A stretch of 64,000 bases of DNA. It comes from Lachnospira eligens. GTDB taxonomy: Bacteria > Bacillota > Clostridia > Lachnospirales > Lachnospiraceae. The stretch lies in NCBI RefSeq assembly GCF_009680455.1, contig NZ_WKRD01000011.1, positions 1 through 64,000 on the forward strand, given 5' to 3'. The translations under genes were made by a program, and so were the position numbers. Under the pieces are notes generated by a model. That model saw nothing but the letters and a program-made list of their open reading frames with translations, did not search any database and was not told the DNA's origin. Below are positions 44,487-53,243 of this stretch, piece by piece; positions within the stretch are counted from its first letter, which is position 1; the number at the start of each line of letters is the position of its first letter.

Positions 44487-45638
44487 TTAAATCTTGATGT
44501 TTGAAACATCAAACTCACCAGACATCAGTTTAGGTAAAAGAGTGTCTCGCATTTGCTTTAATGCTTCGTTTTCTTGGCAATTTGCAAATATTTTTTTTGT
44601 AATGTTTCGAGCAATACTATCAAATATTTCTATATCTTCTTTTGAAGCAACATAGATAGAATGTTTGATTATATGAGTTACCTTAATACTTGGTTGAACA
44701 GAACCAATATTGTATGCTACTAAGTCGTTTTTTATGTAATTCAGATATTGATACAAGTAGAGTGGTGATATATCTTTTGTTCTAAATCCTACAACATTTT
44801 GAGCAATGCAGCCTATAGTTCCTAGAAAGATTTTCATTTCAGCCAAACTACCTACAGTTGAAATGAGAATATCATATTCTTTAGGGTGTCCACTTCTGAA
44901 CCAATTATTGTATGTCTCTTTGGAAACGTATTTAGTACAGTTGGTGTAATCAATTATTCTTGAATTACTGGATAATGCTCTAACATCTATTATTGGATAG
45001 TCTGTTGGTTCGTCAGATAATGGTGGTGTTTTCCCTCTGTTATCGACACTTTCAATTAAGTCGCCTAATTTAATGTCACTATTATCAAGAGAATCTATAG
45101 AATGACCAAACATATTTACGAATAAGGCACTTAATTGTTCCTCTAAATTATTGTTTATCGTAGAATTCAGTTCTATTTTTTCATCTAAGCTCCTCAAAAC
45201 ACTTGCTATTTTTCTTTGAGTATCTATATCAAATATCGGCACTTCATATTGCATTATTGAAGTCTTATCGCCTCTTGGCATTTTTGTGCCTTTTGAAGTT
45301 GCCATTGAATAGGCAAAAAAATCATCATTAGCAAGTATATAGTAGAGGAAATCTCCATCTATGTTTGAATTTCCTTGAAATACTAAAACATCATTTGAAC
45401 AACCACCATCACATTTCGCTTGCCATATTTTCTTAAAATATGGTCTGATGTTAGATACAAGGATATCTCCTTTTTTATATTCCTGAGTTAACTGAACTGT
45501 GGGAAGAGAGCTTGCCTCCGTAACCCCTCCTTTATTTGGCAACATATTTTCAGTAGATATATATGTTTTCAAGGTAAGTTTTGACACATCAACTTTCCCC
45601 TTACGAAAAACGCAAATATCCGACAACTTACATTTCAT
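44487..45638 (-). CDS. hsdS: Type I restriction-modification specificity subunit
   Basis: A 383-residue HsdS with two recognition domains: about 1-140 (LSDICVFRKGKVDVSKL, DFFAYSMATSKGTKMPRG) and 185-360 (IKLGDLIESVDNRGKTPPL, YQYLNYIKND), joined by the conserved helix SLDEKIELNSTINNNLEEQ and ending LLPKLMSGEFDVSNIKI. The start at 45638 overlaps hsdM by 11 bases; codons upstream are hsdM out of frame. Inversion site 4 lies in the central helix and site 3 just after the stop, so the second domain is exchangeable. Confidence 0.94.
   Translation of the reverse strand: MKCKLSDICVFRKGKVDVSKLTLKTYISTENMLPNKGGVTEASSLPTVQLTQEYKKGDILVSNIRPYFKKIWQAKCDGGCSNDVLVFQGNSNIDGDFLYYILANDDFFAYSMATSKGTKMPRGDKTSIMQYEVPIFDIDTQRKIASVLRSLDEKIELNSTINNNLEEQLSALFVNMFGHSIDSLDNSDIKLGDLIESVDNRGKTPPLSDEPTDYPIIDVRALSSNSRIIDYTNCTKYVSKETYNNWFRSGHPKEYDILISTVGSLAEMKIFLGTIGCIAQNVVGFRTKDISPLYLYQYLNYIKNDLVAYNIGSVQPSIKVTHIIKHSIYVASKEDIEIFDSIARNITKKIFANCQENEALKQMRDTLLPKLMSGEFDVSNIKI
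45143..45157 (-). repeat. hsdS inversion site 4
   Basis: Inverse copy of TAAACAATAATTTAG within the central conserved region of the intact hsdS, encoding INNNLE. Confidence 0.85.
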
Positions 45639-47133
45639 ACCCAATCGCCCCCAATTTCTTACGAATTTCTTCTTCCAATTCATGAGACTTTGCAAACATA
45701 TCTGAAAGCTCTGATGTAAGGCGTGTCATCTTTTCTTCAAATGGTTCTCCATCATCCGGAGTTTCTTCAATACCAACATATCTGCCCGGTGTAAGAATAA
45801 AGTCCTGCTTTTCGATTTCATTAAGATCTGCTATAGCACAGAATCCTTTCACATCTTCAAGCTTACCATCTTGAAATGCTGTAAATGTACCAGACAACTT
45901 CTGAATATCTTCATCGGTAAAATCTCTATGCTTGCGGTCAACCATATAACCCATCTTGCGGGCATCTATAAATAAAGTTTTACCTTTCTGCTTTTTGTTC
46001 TTAGAAATAAACCAAAGTGTAACCGGAATTGTAACGCTATAAAATAACTGCGTAGGAAGTGCAACGATACCTTCCACAAGATCAGCCTGAATAATATTCT
46101 TTCTGATTTCTCCCTCACCACTAGACTGAGATGATAAAGCTCCATTAGCAAGCACAAGACCGATTTTTCCATTCGGTGCAAGATGATGTATCATATGCTG
46201 AATCCACGCATAGTTGGCATTTCCTGCTGGCGGCGTTCCATATTTCCATCTAACATCATCTTTTAACTTGTCTTGTCCCCAGTTTGAAAGATTGAAGGGC
46301 GGATTTGCCATAATAAAATCAGCTTTAAGCGTTTTATGTAAATCATTGAAAAATGTATCTGCCTGATAAGGTCCAAAATCTGCATCGATACCGCGAATAG
46401 CCATATTCATTTTTGCCATCTTCCAAGTATCTGCATTAGACTCCTGACCATAAACTGCAATTTCGCCACGCTTACCACTATGTGCCTGAATAAACTTTGC
46501 ACTCTGAACAAACATACCACCTGAACCACAACATGGGTCATATACACGACAATTTTTGAATGGTTTCAAAATAGCAACGATTGTTTTAACGATACTTGCA
46601 GGAGTATAGAATTCGCCACCCTTAACACCTTCATATGCTGCAAACTGCTGAATACAATACTCATATGTTCTGCCAAGAAGGTCTTTGCTTTCTTCTGTAT
46701 CGCCCATATCCATATTGGTGAAAAGATCAACAACCTCGCCTAATACTCGCTTATCCAAATCTGGACTTGCATAATTCTTTGGAAGCACATTTTTAAGAGT
46801 TGTATTTTCCTTTTCAATAGCTCTCATTGCCTCGTCGATAACAGTACCGATTTCTGGAGTATGTGCTGCGGAAGCAATCTTGCTCCAACGGGCATCCTCC
46901 GGTACAAAGAAAATATTATCTTCTGCATATGCATCCTTATCATCTTCAAAGCCATCACCCTCTTCAACAAGCTGTTGATAGCGTTTTTCAAATGCACTTG
47001 ATATGTAACGCAGAAAAATAAGTCCTACGATAACCTTTCTGTATTCTGCTGCTGGAATGTGTCCCCAAAGAACACAAGCCGCATCCCATATTTGTTTTTC
47101 AAATCCAATATTAGCATTATTTTGAACTGCCAT
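45628..47133 (-). CDS. hsdM: Type I restriction-modification methyltransferase subunit
   Basis: A 501-residue N6-adenine methyltransferase. N-terminal helical domain at 10-140 (QIWDAACVLWGHIPAAEYR); SAM motif VYDPCCGSGGMF near 200; catalytic IMANPPFN near 280. The C-terminal coiled coil LTSELSDMFAKSHELEEEI contacts HsdS. It lies 68 bases after a small XRE regulator gene, and its end overlaps hsdS. Confidence 0.95.
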   Translation of the reverse strand: MAVQNNANIGFEKQIWDAACVLWGHIPAAEYRKVIVGLIFLRYISSAFEKRYQQLVEEGDGFEDDKDAYAEDNIFFVPEDARWSKIASAAHTPEIGTVIDEAMRAIEKENTTLKNVLPKNYASPDLDKRVLGEVVDLFTNMDMGDTEESKDLLGRTYEYCIQQFAAYEGVKGGEFYTPASIVKTIVAILKPFKNCRVYDPCCGSGGMFVQSAKFIQAHSGKRGEIAVYGQESNADTWKMAKMNMAIRGIDADFGPYQADTFFNDLHKTLKADFIMANPPFNLSNWGQDKLKDDVRWKYGTPPAGNANYAWIQHMIHHLAPNGKIGLVLANGALSSQSSGEGEIRKNIIQADLVEGIVALPTQLFYSVTIPVTLWFISKNKKQKGKTLFIDARKMGYMVDRKHRDFTDEDIQKLSGTFTAFQDGKLEDVKGFCAIADLNEIEKQDFILTPGRYVGIEETPDDGEPFEEKMTRLTSELSDMFAKSHELEEEIRKKLGAIGYEM

Positions 47134-47201
47134 TTATAAATTCCTTTCTATTAGCACCTTGCTATATTTATCTGTACATGTTTCTTCATTTTGCAATATC
47201 A

Positions 47202-47417
47202 CTATCGTTCTATTTCCACAATATCATCAAAGCCACATTTCAATTCAACACATATCCTAGCTAAAATATCTAACGATACTTGTTGGTCGTTGTTCATTTT
47301 GGTAAATGTACTTGGTGCTATCTGTGTTTTCTTTCTTAATTCAGTTTTCGTCATATCCTTATCAATTAACAACTTCCATAAAGGTTTATAAGTTATTTTT
47401 ACTTGATTTTCTGACAT
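47202..47417 (-). CDS. XRE-family regulator of the restriction operon
   Basis: A 71-residue HTH protein (LWKLLIDKDMTKTELRKKTQIAPSTFTKM has the two DNA-binding helices), with CGGAGGAAATAAC before its ATG. It is first in the operon before hsdM, where controller proteins sit. It likely times or tunes expression of the methylase and nuclease; control is inferred from position. Confidence 0.85.
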   Translation of the reverse strand: MSENQVKITYKPLWKLLIDKDMTKTELRKKTQIAPSTFTKMNNDQQVSLDILARICVELKCGFDDIVEIER

Positions 47418-47464
47418 GTTATTTCCTCCGATTATCACGTCAAATAGTCTTTTATTTTAGTCTT

Positions 47465-47493
47465 ATTATATCATTTGTTTTTCACTCATGCAA
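47465..47493 (-). promoter_or_regulatory. Promoter of the XRE-hsdMS operon
   Basis: On the minus strand TTGCAT (47493-47488), 17 bases, TATAAT (47470-47465), 48 bases before the regulator start codon. Confidence 0.75.
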
Positions 47494-47549
47494 TTTTAAC
47501 TTTTGAGTTCTCGAAATTAAGAATATAATTTGTAACCAAACATAAAAAC

Positions 47550-47735
47550 AAAAAGCTCGCAAATGCCCATTTTACTAGGCTTTGCGAGCTTTTGAAAATT
47601 ATTCAAACTCTTGGGCAGAATGATTTATCTGGCTGTTTCTTGGTACACATTTGTTCATTTCATTCTTCATATTCATCTTATTTTTCACCTTTGTGTACCT
47701 CGTCTAGAATTTTTAGAGCCAAAATGGAGCCATTT
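47550..47735 (-). other. Element boundary with ~140-bp repeat, copy A
   Basis: AAAAGCTCGCAAA with its inverse forms a hairpin at 47550-47592, T-rich on the minus strand. From 47594 to 47735 the sequence is about 85-90 per cent identical by eye to 60188-60322. On the minus strand it encodes CVPRNSQINHSAQEFE-stop and, in another frame, GSILALKILDEV. GAGCCAAAATGGAGCCA closes it at about 47718-47735. It looks like the broken 3' end of an integrase-type gene; the hairpin also terminates the RT transcript. Confidence 0.6.
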
Positions 47736-47773
47736 CAAACTCATCATATAGTATTATTTGTAGGTTCCAAACA

Positions 47774-49084
47774 TCAAGAAATATTTTCAATATCCTTTTC
47801 AATATCCCTTATTTCACGCTTCATTATTCTATGAAACTGTATTTCAACAAAATTTTCATCTTTATCAGACAAGTCCATCTGATATATGTCTGATAAAATA
47901 GCTTTCTTATCTTCCAATTTTAAAGCATCTAGATTGGGAATATACTTAGTCTCGTGCAATGCCATATGCATTTCCGCATATGTCCTAACAAATCTCTTTA
48001 TTTTAATTTTACCTTCTAATTTATATCGTTTAATCAATTTTTGCACAACATCATCTAAATGAAAAAGTAAACTTAAATCTGTTATTTGAGAATAGAAAAA
48101 TAGCCAACCATACTTGTGTTTTTCAAGAATAAAACCTGTAATCTTCAAATTTAATTTCCATTGTAAATATCCAATATTTTCTTTTTTTATTGTTCTAAAC
48201 AATTCTTCTAAAGATTGTTCTATTTTTAATACACTACTTTTCCTTACCGTTACTTCACTATCATTTAAAACGTAACCTAAATATTCAAATGATTTTGTTA
48301 CAAATCCCTCATCTTTCTTTTCGTTTAATTCCAATCCAAGTTTTTTTATATCATCACATATATTTTTCTTTACATCAAAATATTTATCTTCATTAACCAA
48401 TATTAATATGTCATCAACATATCTGTAATATGATATGTAATCAAGTTTTCCATATTTTGTGTCAATATCCTGCATATATATGTTAGCCAAAGTATTTGAA
48501 ATAGGCAATCCCTCAGGAACCCCTCTTGTCCTTTCTCCCTTTACAGTCTTTTCCTTTATAGGATAAAGCAGTGCCTCTGTTCTAATCGCGTTCCAAATAA
48601 TTGAAATAATTTCAGTTTTATGTATTTTTCTTTTTATTATTCTAATCAACTTATCTTGATTTATTGAGCCATAAAATGATTTCACATCCAACTTTATAAA
48701 ATGTGTGTACAATGAAATTTTTTTAGAAATATCATCTATAACAAGTTGCGGCATCATGGTCTTACATTTATCTCCATATACCCCCACCAACAATTCATTT
48801 AACACTGATGCTGTTAACTTATCTCTTAGAGTTGGTACACAAATTGCTCTAGGCGGTTTAAACGGTCCTTTCGTAAATAAAAGTTGCTTATATCTTGTAA
48901 AATGATAAGATCCATTCATAGATTTTCGGATAATAATTTCAATATTCTCATTCAAATTTTGTTCAAATTTTCGAGGTGACACTTTATCCAATCCGACAGA
49001 AGGCTTATCTTTTACCTTTTCTTCATAATGTTCAATAAGATGTTTTCTGGTAAATAATTTTTTCCATAAGTACGATGCCTGCAT
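47774..49084 (-). CDS. Reverse transcriptase (defence-associated, SLATT-linked)
   Basis: A 436-residue RT. Motif A FIKLDVKSFYGSINQDKL near 135, motif B GVPEGLPISNTLANIYM near 190, catalytic YYRYVDDILIL near 225, motif D LGLELNEKKDEGF and motif E FEYLGYVL. There is no maturase, HNH or protease domain, so it is not a group II intron RT; the last 150 residues are a helical tail. Its ATG directly follows the stop of the SLATT gene (TAG-ATG). RT-SLATT pairs are among catalogued defence RTs (I recall the label DRT10, not checked). A structured RNA is proposed upstream. Confidence 0.9.
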   Translation of the reverse strand: MQASYLWKKLFTRKHLIEHYEEKVKDKPSVGLDKVSPRKFEQNLNENIEIIIRKSMNGSYHFTRYKQLLFTKGPFKPPRAICVPTLRDKLTASVLNELLVGVYGDKCKTMMPQLVIDDISKKISLYTHFIKLDVKSFYGSINQDKLIRIIKRKIHKTEIISIIWNAIRTEALLYPIKEKTVKGERTRGVPEGLPISNTLANIYMQDIDTKYGKLDYISYYRYVDDILILVNEDKYFDVKKNICDDIKKLGLELNEKKDEGFVTKSFEYLGYVLNDSEVTVRKSSVLKIEQSLEELFRTIKKENIGYLQWKLNLKITGFILEKHKYGWLFFYSQITDLSLLFHLDDVVQKLIKRYKLEGKIKIKRFVRTYAEMHMALHETKYIPNLDALKLEDKKAILSDIYQMDLSDKDENFVEIQFHRIMKREIRDIEKDIENIS

Positions 49085-49645
49085 CTATAACACTCCACAT
49101 ATCCAATATAAAACTACTGGCAATAATATAACACATATTTTTAAAAGTAACCGCCAAGCTACATTACAATAATATCTGCGCCTTACAAATTTCCATTTCT
49201 TATCTCTATATTCGCCAGAACTACCATGAACTGTCTCATAATAATCAAATGATATATGATTACTACTTGAATCTAGTAAGTCGCAATACTTATTATATAT
49301 GTTCTTAATTGACTCTACATCATCAATATCAATACTCTTTAATTCAAATTCAAGTTTTTGTAACTCCGTATAATTTTTCCTATATTCTCTAGCATGCTCT
49401 AAATATTTTTGTCCATTCAAATATAAAATAACAATAAGCAATGATATTGTCATAAATACTGTCATCAAACTTAACTTCTCATTACTATTCAATAATGAAA
49501 GTATAGAAAATATAATTGTAACACATGAATAATAAATGTTAATCCCCTGAAAAAATGCTTCTTTGTTTATTAATCTCTTTTCAGCATTAACTCTCGAAAT
49601 TCTTGTTGTCCATATTTGATCTGGTAAATTTTCATATTTTTCCAA
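49085..49645 (-). CDS. SLATT-domain membrane protein paired with the RT
   Basis: A 186-residue protein. TRISRVNAEKRLINKEAFFQ, then two membrane segments (about 37-58 and 62-82 in this numbering), HAREYRKNYTELQKLEFEL, SSSNHISFDYYE, and a last hydrophobic segment at the C-terminus. This is the SLATT_5-like plan associated with RTs. I place the start at a TTG (49645) because GGAGGG lies seven bases upstream; the longer frame to 49702 would translate through the proposed structured RNA. SLATT proteins are thought to be membrane-acting effectors of nucleotide- or RT-linked defence. Confidence 0.8.
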   Translation of the reverse strand: MEKYENLPDQIWTTRISRVNAEKRLINKEAFFQGINIYYSCVTIIFSILSLLNSNEKLSLMTVFMTISLLIVILYLNGQKYLEHAREYRKNYTELQKLEFELKSIDIDDVESIKNIYNKYCDLLDSSSNHISFDYYETVHGSSGEYRDKKWKFVRRRYYCNVAWRLLLKICVILLPVVLYWICGVL

Positions 49646-49664
49646 TTTATACCCTCCTAAAAAA

Positions 49665-49786
49665 GTATTAGGGTCTCTATATACTAAGTGCAACACCTTC
49701 ATAAGAAAGCCTATGAAATCTTTACAGATTGTTAATTACGTTATCTCCTAAGCGGAAATCATAACTTGCGTTATAAACCCTAATAC
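49665..49786 (-). ncRNA. Putative structured RNA upstream of the SLATT-RT genes
   Basis: On the minus strand GTATTAGGGT (49786-49777) and ACCCTAATAC (49674-49665) are perfect 10-bp complements enclosing about 100 bases. Inside, ATAAC-GCAA-GTTAT is a hairpin with a GNRA-type loop (49774-49761) and TTCATA-GGCTTTCT-TATGAA another (49717-49698). TTTTTT follows the closing arm, then the SLATT ribosome binding site. The arrangement recalls retron or DRT non-coding RNAs flanked by complementary ends and placed before the RT gene. No family match could be run. Confidence 0.5.
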
Positions 49787-49834
49787 AATATTATTTTATC
49801 ACATCATACTATTATTCTCAATCCATCCTTCCCA

Positions 49835-50540
49835 TTATCTTGTCCCATAAGACCTGTCATACCGCCTTATCTGCTGTTCTGTACGCTCCTGTTCCCTTAC
49901 CTTACGAATAATCGTATCAATCTGCTCTGCACCAGCATATCTCTTCACACGCCCCAGATCATCAGCCTTTTCCTGCAACAGCTCTGTCCTATCACTCATA
50001 TCCTTAATCTTACCCTTGTAAAACTCCACATCATCTGACAGTCTCTTCTTTTCCTTCCGAAGCTGTAATACTTCCTCTTTTAGCCTTACGCATTGGATTG
50101 TCAGGTTCTTTATCAAGGTCTTAAGTTTATTCACAAATGGCATTACCACCTTATCCCGAAATGACTTAGCACTTGCAAATGCTCCTGATTCCGGCAATTG
50201 CCACTCCGGTGCTTCATCATACTTCCTTACATCACGCTGTAATAACTGCTCCGACTGCACCATCTGCTCTATATGGCTCTTAAGCTCATTCTGTTGCTTT
50301 TCAAGCTGCACATTATTCTGTTGCAAATCATTGTATTTCTGTCTTAATGCCTGATTATCAGATTTCAATGAATCATTCCTTTGCTCCAGAGTGTGATTGT
50401 CAGCAGATAACTAATCATTCACATTCTTCAATTTACTATTCGTATATTGTAAATCTTCATGCCTTTGTTCCAGTTCTTCATTATCGGTCTGCAACTGTAG
50501 ATGCTTTTGCTTCAAATCATGATTATCCATACGAAGTCTA
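49835..50540 (-). pseudogene. Relaxase (Mob/Pre-like) C-terminal coiled-coil remnant, copy 1
   Basis: Residues ALRQKYNDLQQNNVQLEKQQ through a conserved ESGAFASAKSFRDKVVMPF to RRYDRSYGTR form the C-terminal coiled coil typical of plasmid mobilization relaxases. Upstream in the same frame MDNHDLKQKHLQLQTDNEEL continues but a TAG at about 50411 interrupts it, and the catalytic N-terminus is missing. About 85-90 per cent like 62098-62860. Its 5' side is replaced by the GNAT gene. Confidence 0.75.
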
Positions 50541-51050
50541 TCTTTGCAACTCCCAACTCTTTGTACCAATTATTACATTATCAACACTTTTGTCGGCATG
50601 CAACACAAACCTTTGATTAGGATATCCAAATTCTTCAATCAGCTCGCCCTCTTCAAATCCAAATTTCTTATATAATTTTCTAGGTGCAATTCCTTTAACA
50701 TCATTTTCTCTAAATGTAGACACAGTTATATCTTTATCTCTGTCAAGCTTATCAATTGCTTCTCTTAAAAGAAGCGAAGCAATTCCCCTTTTTCGATAAG
50801 CCGGATCAACAGCCAAACAACATATCATATTATACTTCCTTGAATATAAAAGTACGCCAACAATCTCTTGTTCGTTCTTCACGCACAAAGCACGTTTGTC
50901 ATTCATGAATTTCAGTACTATTATTTTGTGTTCATCTATACTCTGCTCTGTCTCTAATCCTGGAAAATTCCAACTTACTTTTCTCACTAATCGCATCCAT
51001 GAATCAATATCTGATGTTCTGCCAAATTCTACCTTCATATTTTCTATCAT
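50538..51050 (-). CDS. GNAT-family N-acetyltransferase
   Basis: A 170-residue acetyltransferase. The acetyl-CoA site is LAVDPAYRKRGIASLLLREAI (V/I-x-x-x-x-R-x-x-G-I-A), with ALCVKNEQEIVGVLLY as beta2-3 and KLYKKFGFEEGE as the C-terminal motif. GAGGAG precedes the ATG, 11 bases after the NUDIX gene. Its last codons run into the relaxase remnant, so the C-terminus may be fused to foreign sequence. Substrate unknown. Confidence 0.85.
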   Translation of the reverse strand: MIENMKVEFGRTSDIDSWMRLVRKVSWNFPGLETEQSIDEHKIIVLKFMNDKRALCVKNEQEIVGVLLYSRKYNMICCLAVDPAYRKRGIASLLLREAIDKLDRDKDITVSTFRENDVKGIAPRKLYKKFGFEEGELIEEFGYPNQRFVLHADKSVDNVIIGTKSWELQR

Positions 51051-51061
51051 TGACTATCTCC

Positions 51062-51544
51062 TCAAATCTGCTTTGAAACAAAATGTACAATTTCTTTCCC
51101 TGGCTCAAGAATATATGGTATCAACTCCAAAGGATATACCTTAGTACCTTTCTTTAAATCCTCTAGCGGAACCCAGCAGAAATCCAAATCAATTCTCTCA
51201 TTATCCAGCTCATCATATCCATGAAACACTCTATCTAATGGAATATTATCATCCATCAGATGTACATTATAATATAAGCATATCTGATGACAGGGTCTTT
51301 TTCCCCATGGAAAATAAATTTCTCCGATTGCTAACAGATTATCTACCTCTATCTTAGCATGAAGCTCTTCTTCAAATTCCCGTTTAAGAGTTTCCATACT
51401 TGTCTCCATAGCCGCAACATGTCCGCCAATAATGGCATAATCATCATTCTTCGGACGCTGTAACAAGATTTTACCATTATGTTTCAATATACCGCCAACT
51501 CTGTATGAAAATACAAAATCATCATTTTTAAATAAAATATCCAC
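51062..51544 (-). CDS. NUDIX hydrolase
   Basis: A 160-residue protein with NUDIX box GGHVAAMETSMETLKREFEEEL near residue 40 (G-x5-E-x7-REFEEEL). The start is GTG at 51544 with GGAGG six bases upstream. It lies between HD and GNAT genes in one tight minus-strand run. The substrate, a nucleoside-diphosphate derivative, cannot be told. Confidence 0.88.
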   Translation of the reverse strand: MDILFKNDDFVFSYRVGGILKHNGKILLQRPKNDDYAIIGGHVAAMETSMETLKREFEEELHAKIEVDNLLAIGEIYFPWGKRPCHQICLYYNVHLMDDNIPLDRVFHGYDELDNERIDLDFCWVPLEDLKKGTKVYPLELIPYILEPGKEIVHFVSKQI

Positions 51545-51597
51545 TTAACCACCTCCAACCTGTTCATAAAACTTGTAGTAAAAATATATTTATAAGA

Positions 51598-52194
51598 TCA
51601 TAAATTTCCTGTTGCAAATGTATCTTTCTCACATATAAGGTAAATGTCTTTATTCATTTTCCCCTCAAAATATTGTTTCAAATTCATATTGGAATTCCAC
51701 TTGTCCTGCGGATAAAAGCCATACCTTTTCTTTACGTCATTCATCCTATTTTCTATATCAAGAACTCCTTCCGCTCCTGCCAAACAATCGCACAATTGAA
51801 TTAACCGGTCATATTCATCATATATGGTCTTTGCTAATTCAGTTTTTATAATTGTCAATTCTTCATCTGTAACATCAAATTTTCCGATGTATTCATCTAT
51901 CGTATGATTATTAAAAGAATGGGTTAAACATATCTTTGCTACTTCATCATATCCCAATGATTTCATATATACGTATCCATCATAAACATGTCCAAGATGT
52001 CTTACACCAAATTTTCTTCCTATATCATGTAGTAAACCTAATATATATGCTTTCTCAACATCCATATCACCACATGCACCTGCTATTTTTTCTGCACAGT
52101 GTGCTGCTGTTAAACAATGTTTTCCCCAAGGTCCCGGATTAAATAATAACCCATCACGAATTAACTTCAGTGCTTCTTCTCTTGTTGGCAACAT
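51598..52194 (-). CDS. HD-domain phosphohydrolase
   Basis: A 198-residue protein. Metal ligands: first His in GKHCLTAAHCAEK, then LLHDIGRKFG (the HD pair), LTHSFNNHTIDEY and D in LIQLCDCLAGAEG. It is similar to small HDIG-like hydrolases. First of three cargo genes (HD, NUDIX, GNAT) with a weak AAGG site before the ATG. Confidence 0.82.
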   Translation of the reverse strand: MLPTREEALKLIRDGLLFNPGPWGKHCLTAAHCAEKIAGACGDMDVEKAYILGLLHDIGRKFGVRHLGHVYDGYVYMKSLGYDEVAKICLTHSFNNHTIDEYIGKFDVTDEELTIIKTELAKTIYDEYDRLIQLCDCLAGAEGVLDIENRMNDVKKRYGFYPQDKWNSNMNLKQYFEGKMNKDIYLICEKDTFATGNL

Positions 52195-52262
52195 AGCTTG
52201 TACCTTCTTCCTTTTTTATTTACCTTTTCAAAACTGATAACTTCATTACTCTCCCCACAAAT

Positions 52263-52350
52263 AGAGCCAAACCAGAGCCATTTGATAAAACAAATGCCGG
52301 AAGCTCGCATAAATACAGGCTTTCGGCATTTTAGTTCGTTATTCAAACTC
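52263..52350 (-). other. Element boundary: direct repeat, hairpin and Glu-Phe-Glu-stop tail
   Basis: GAGCCAAACCAGAGCCAT (52263-52280) is the 5-bp direct repeat; AATGCCGGAAGC and GCTTTCGGCATT form the hairpin that follows (52291-52333); on the minus strand a frame ends FPWEEFE-stop just before it. Same components as at 28.4, 47.6 and 60.2 kb. Confidence 0.5.
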
Positions 52351-52606
52351 TTCCCAAGGGAAGTATCATCAAATCAAAAATGCTGATTTTATGCGGCATT
52401 CCACCGCATCTGTTTCATCTAATGTTACTCTTTTCATATCGTTTTCAAAAACTTTAGTAGCAAATTAGTTGCAATGATTCACTATTGCTTCTATGAAATT
52501 CTTGGCAGATATAATCTACTTTTACTACTAAAAACGAATAATCAAATGTGGCTTGCGGGTGCTTAACTGTGCCTGCTGCCACCCCCACTATGAAAGGAGC
52601 TTTTCT

Positions 52607-52990
52607 ATGAGCAATCAACACAAACATCCAACTATTAGTTTTAGAATCAGCGATGCTGAACGCAAACAAATCGATGCCCGTATCCTTGCCAGCGGCATGA
52701 TGAAGAAAGATTACTTTGTCCGTTCCTGCCTCTATAACCGCATCTGCGTTGTCGGCAAGAAAGAAACTATATATCCTCTTGTGCAGACTGTTAATGCTCT
52801 GTATCTACAATTACTTAAAATGCAGAAAGCATTTATTGAATGCTGTGAGCACCAAACTTTAAGCAATCTTCCTACAAGCGATGAAATCAAGAAACTGCAG
52901 ACCGACTATAACAATATGCTTACAGCCATCATTGATCTGCTTGATGGTGCTAAGTATCTGTGGGAAGGAGAACACCATGAAACAAAATAA
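52607..52990 (+). CDS. MobC-like mobilization protein (ribbon-helix-helix)
   Basis: A 127-residue relaxosome accessory. HPTISFRISDAERKQIDARI is the RHH-type DNA-binding start, and YFVRSCLYNRICVVGKKETI is the MobC-family core; the rest is helical. GAAAGGAGC precedes the ATG at 52607. It normally precedes a relaxase gene; here only a small gene follows, so the mobilization region is truncated. Confidence 0.82.
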   Translation: MSNQHKHPTISFRISDAERKQIDARILASGMMKKDYFVRSCLYNRICVVGKKETIYPLVQTVNALYLQLLKMQKAFIECCEHQTLSNLPTSDEIKKLQTDYNNMLTAIIDLLDGAKYLWEGEHHETK

Positions 52991-53243
52991 TCCTCGTTAC
53001 CTGTTTGGCATGTATGAACCTGATACAGATTCCGTTATTGTTAATGCTATCAATCATACATATTCCGACACGCCTCTTACTATCAGTTGTGAAAAATGCA
53101 ATTCAGCTGTCTTGCTCGATATATCGGATGATATTGTGTACCTATATAGACTGGCACAAGAGAATCCTCTGCTGTATGCTGAATTGGCTTGCAAACCTAA
53201 TGGATTACAGGATTATGTAGATGCCATGAATGAATTTAATTAA
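52977..53243 (+). CDS. Small hypothetical protein of the mobilization region (DUF6061-like)
   Basis: An 88-residue protein that overlaps the MobC-like gene by 14 bases, with GGAAGGAG before the ATG. ISCEKCNSAVLLDISDD has a CxxC pair, and LYRLAQENPLLYAELACKPN with DYVDAMNEF resembles DUF6061 C-termini. Function unknown. Confidence 0.6.
   Translation: MKQNNPRYLFGMYEPDTDSVIVNAINHTYSDTPLTISCEKCNSAVLLDISDDIVYLYRLAQENPLLYAELACKPNGLQDYVDAMNEFN

Noticed and set aside
47774..49084. Group II intron-encoded RT
   Set aside because: No maturase or HNH domain, no intron domain V-like sequence recognised downstream, and the gene is coupled to a SLATT gene.
47774..49786. Classical retron
   Set aside because: The RT lacks an obvious retron VTG-type motif and the partner is a SLATT protein; the upstream RNA is retron-like in outline only.
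48390..49800. TTAGGG/CCCTAA in the complementary ends as telomere-like template
   Set aside because: A single hexamer at each end in A+T-rich DNA can be chance; no tandem copies are present.
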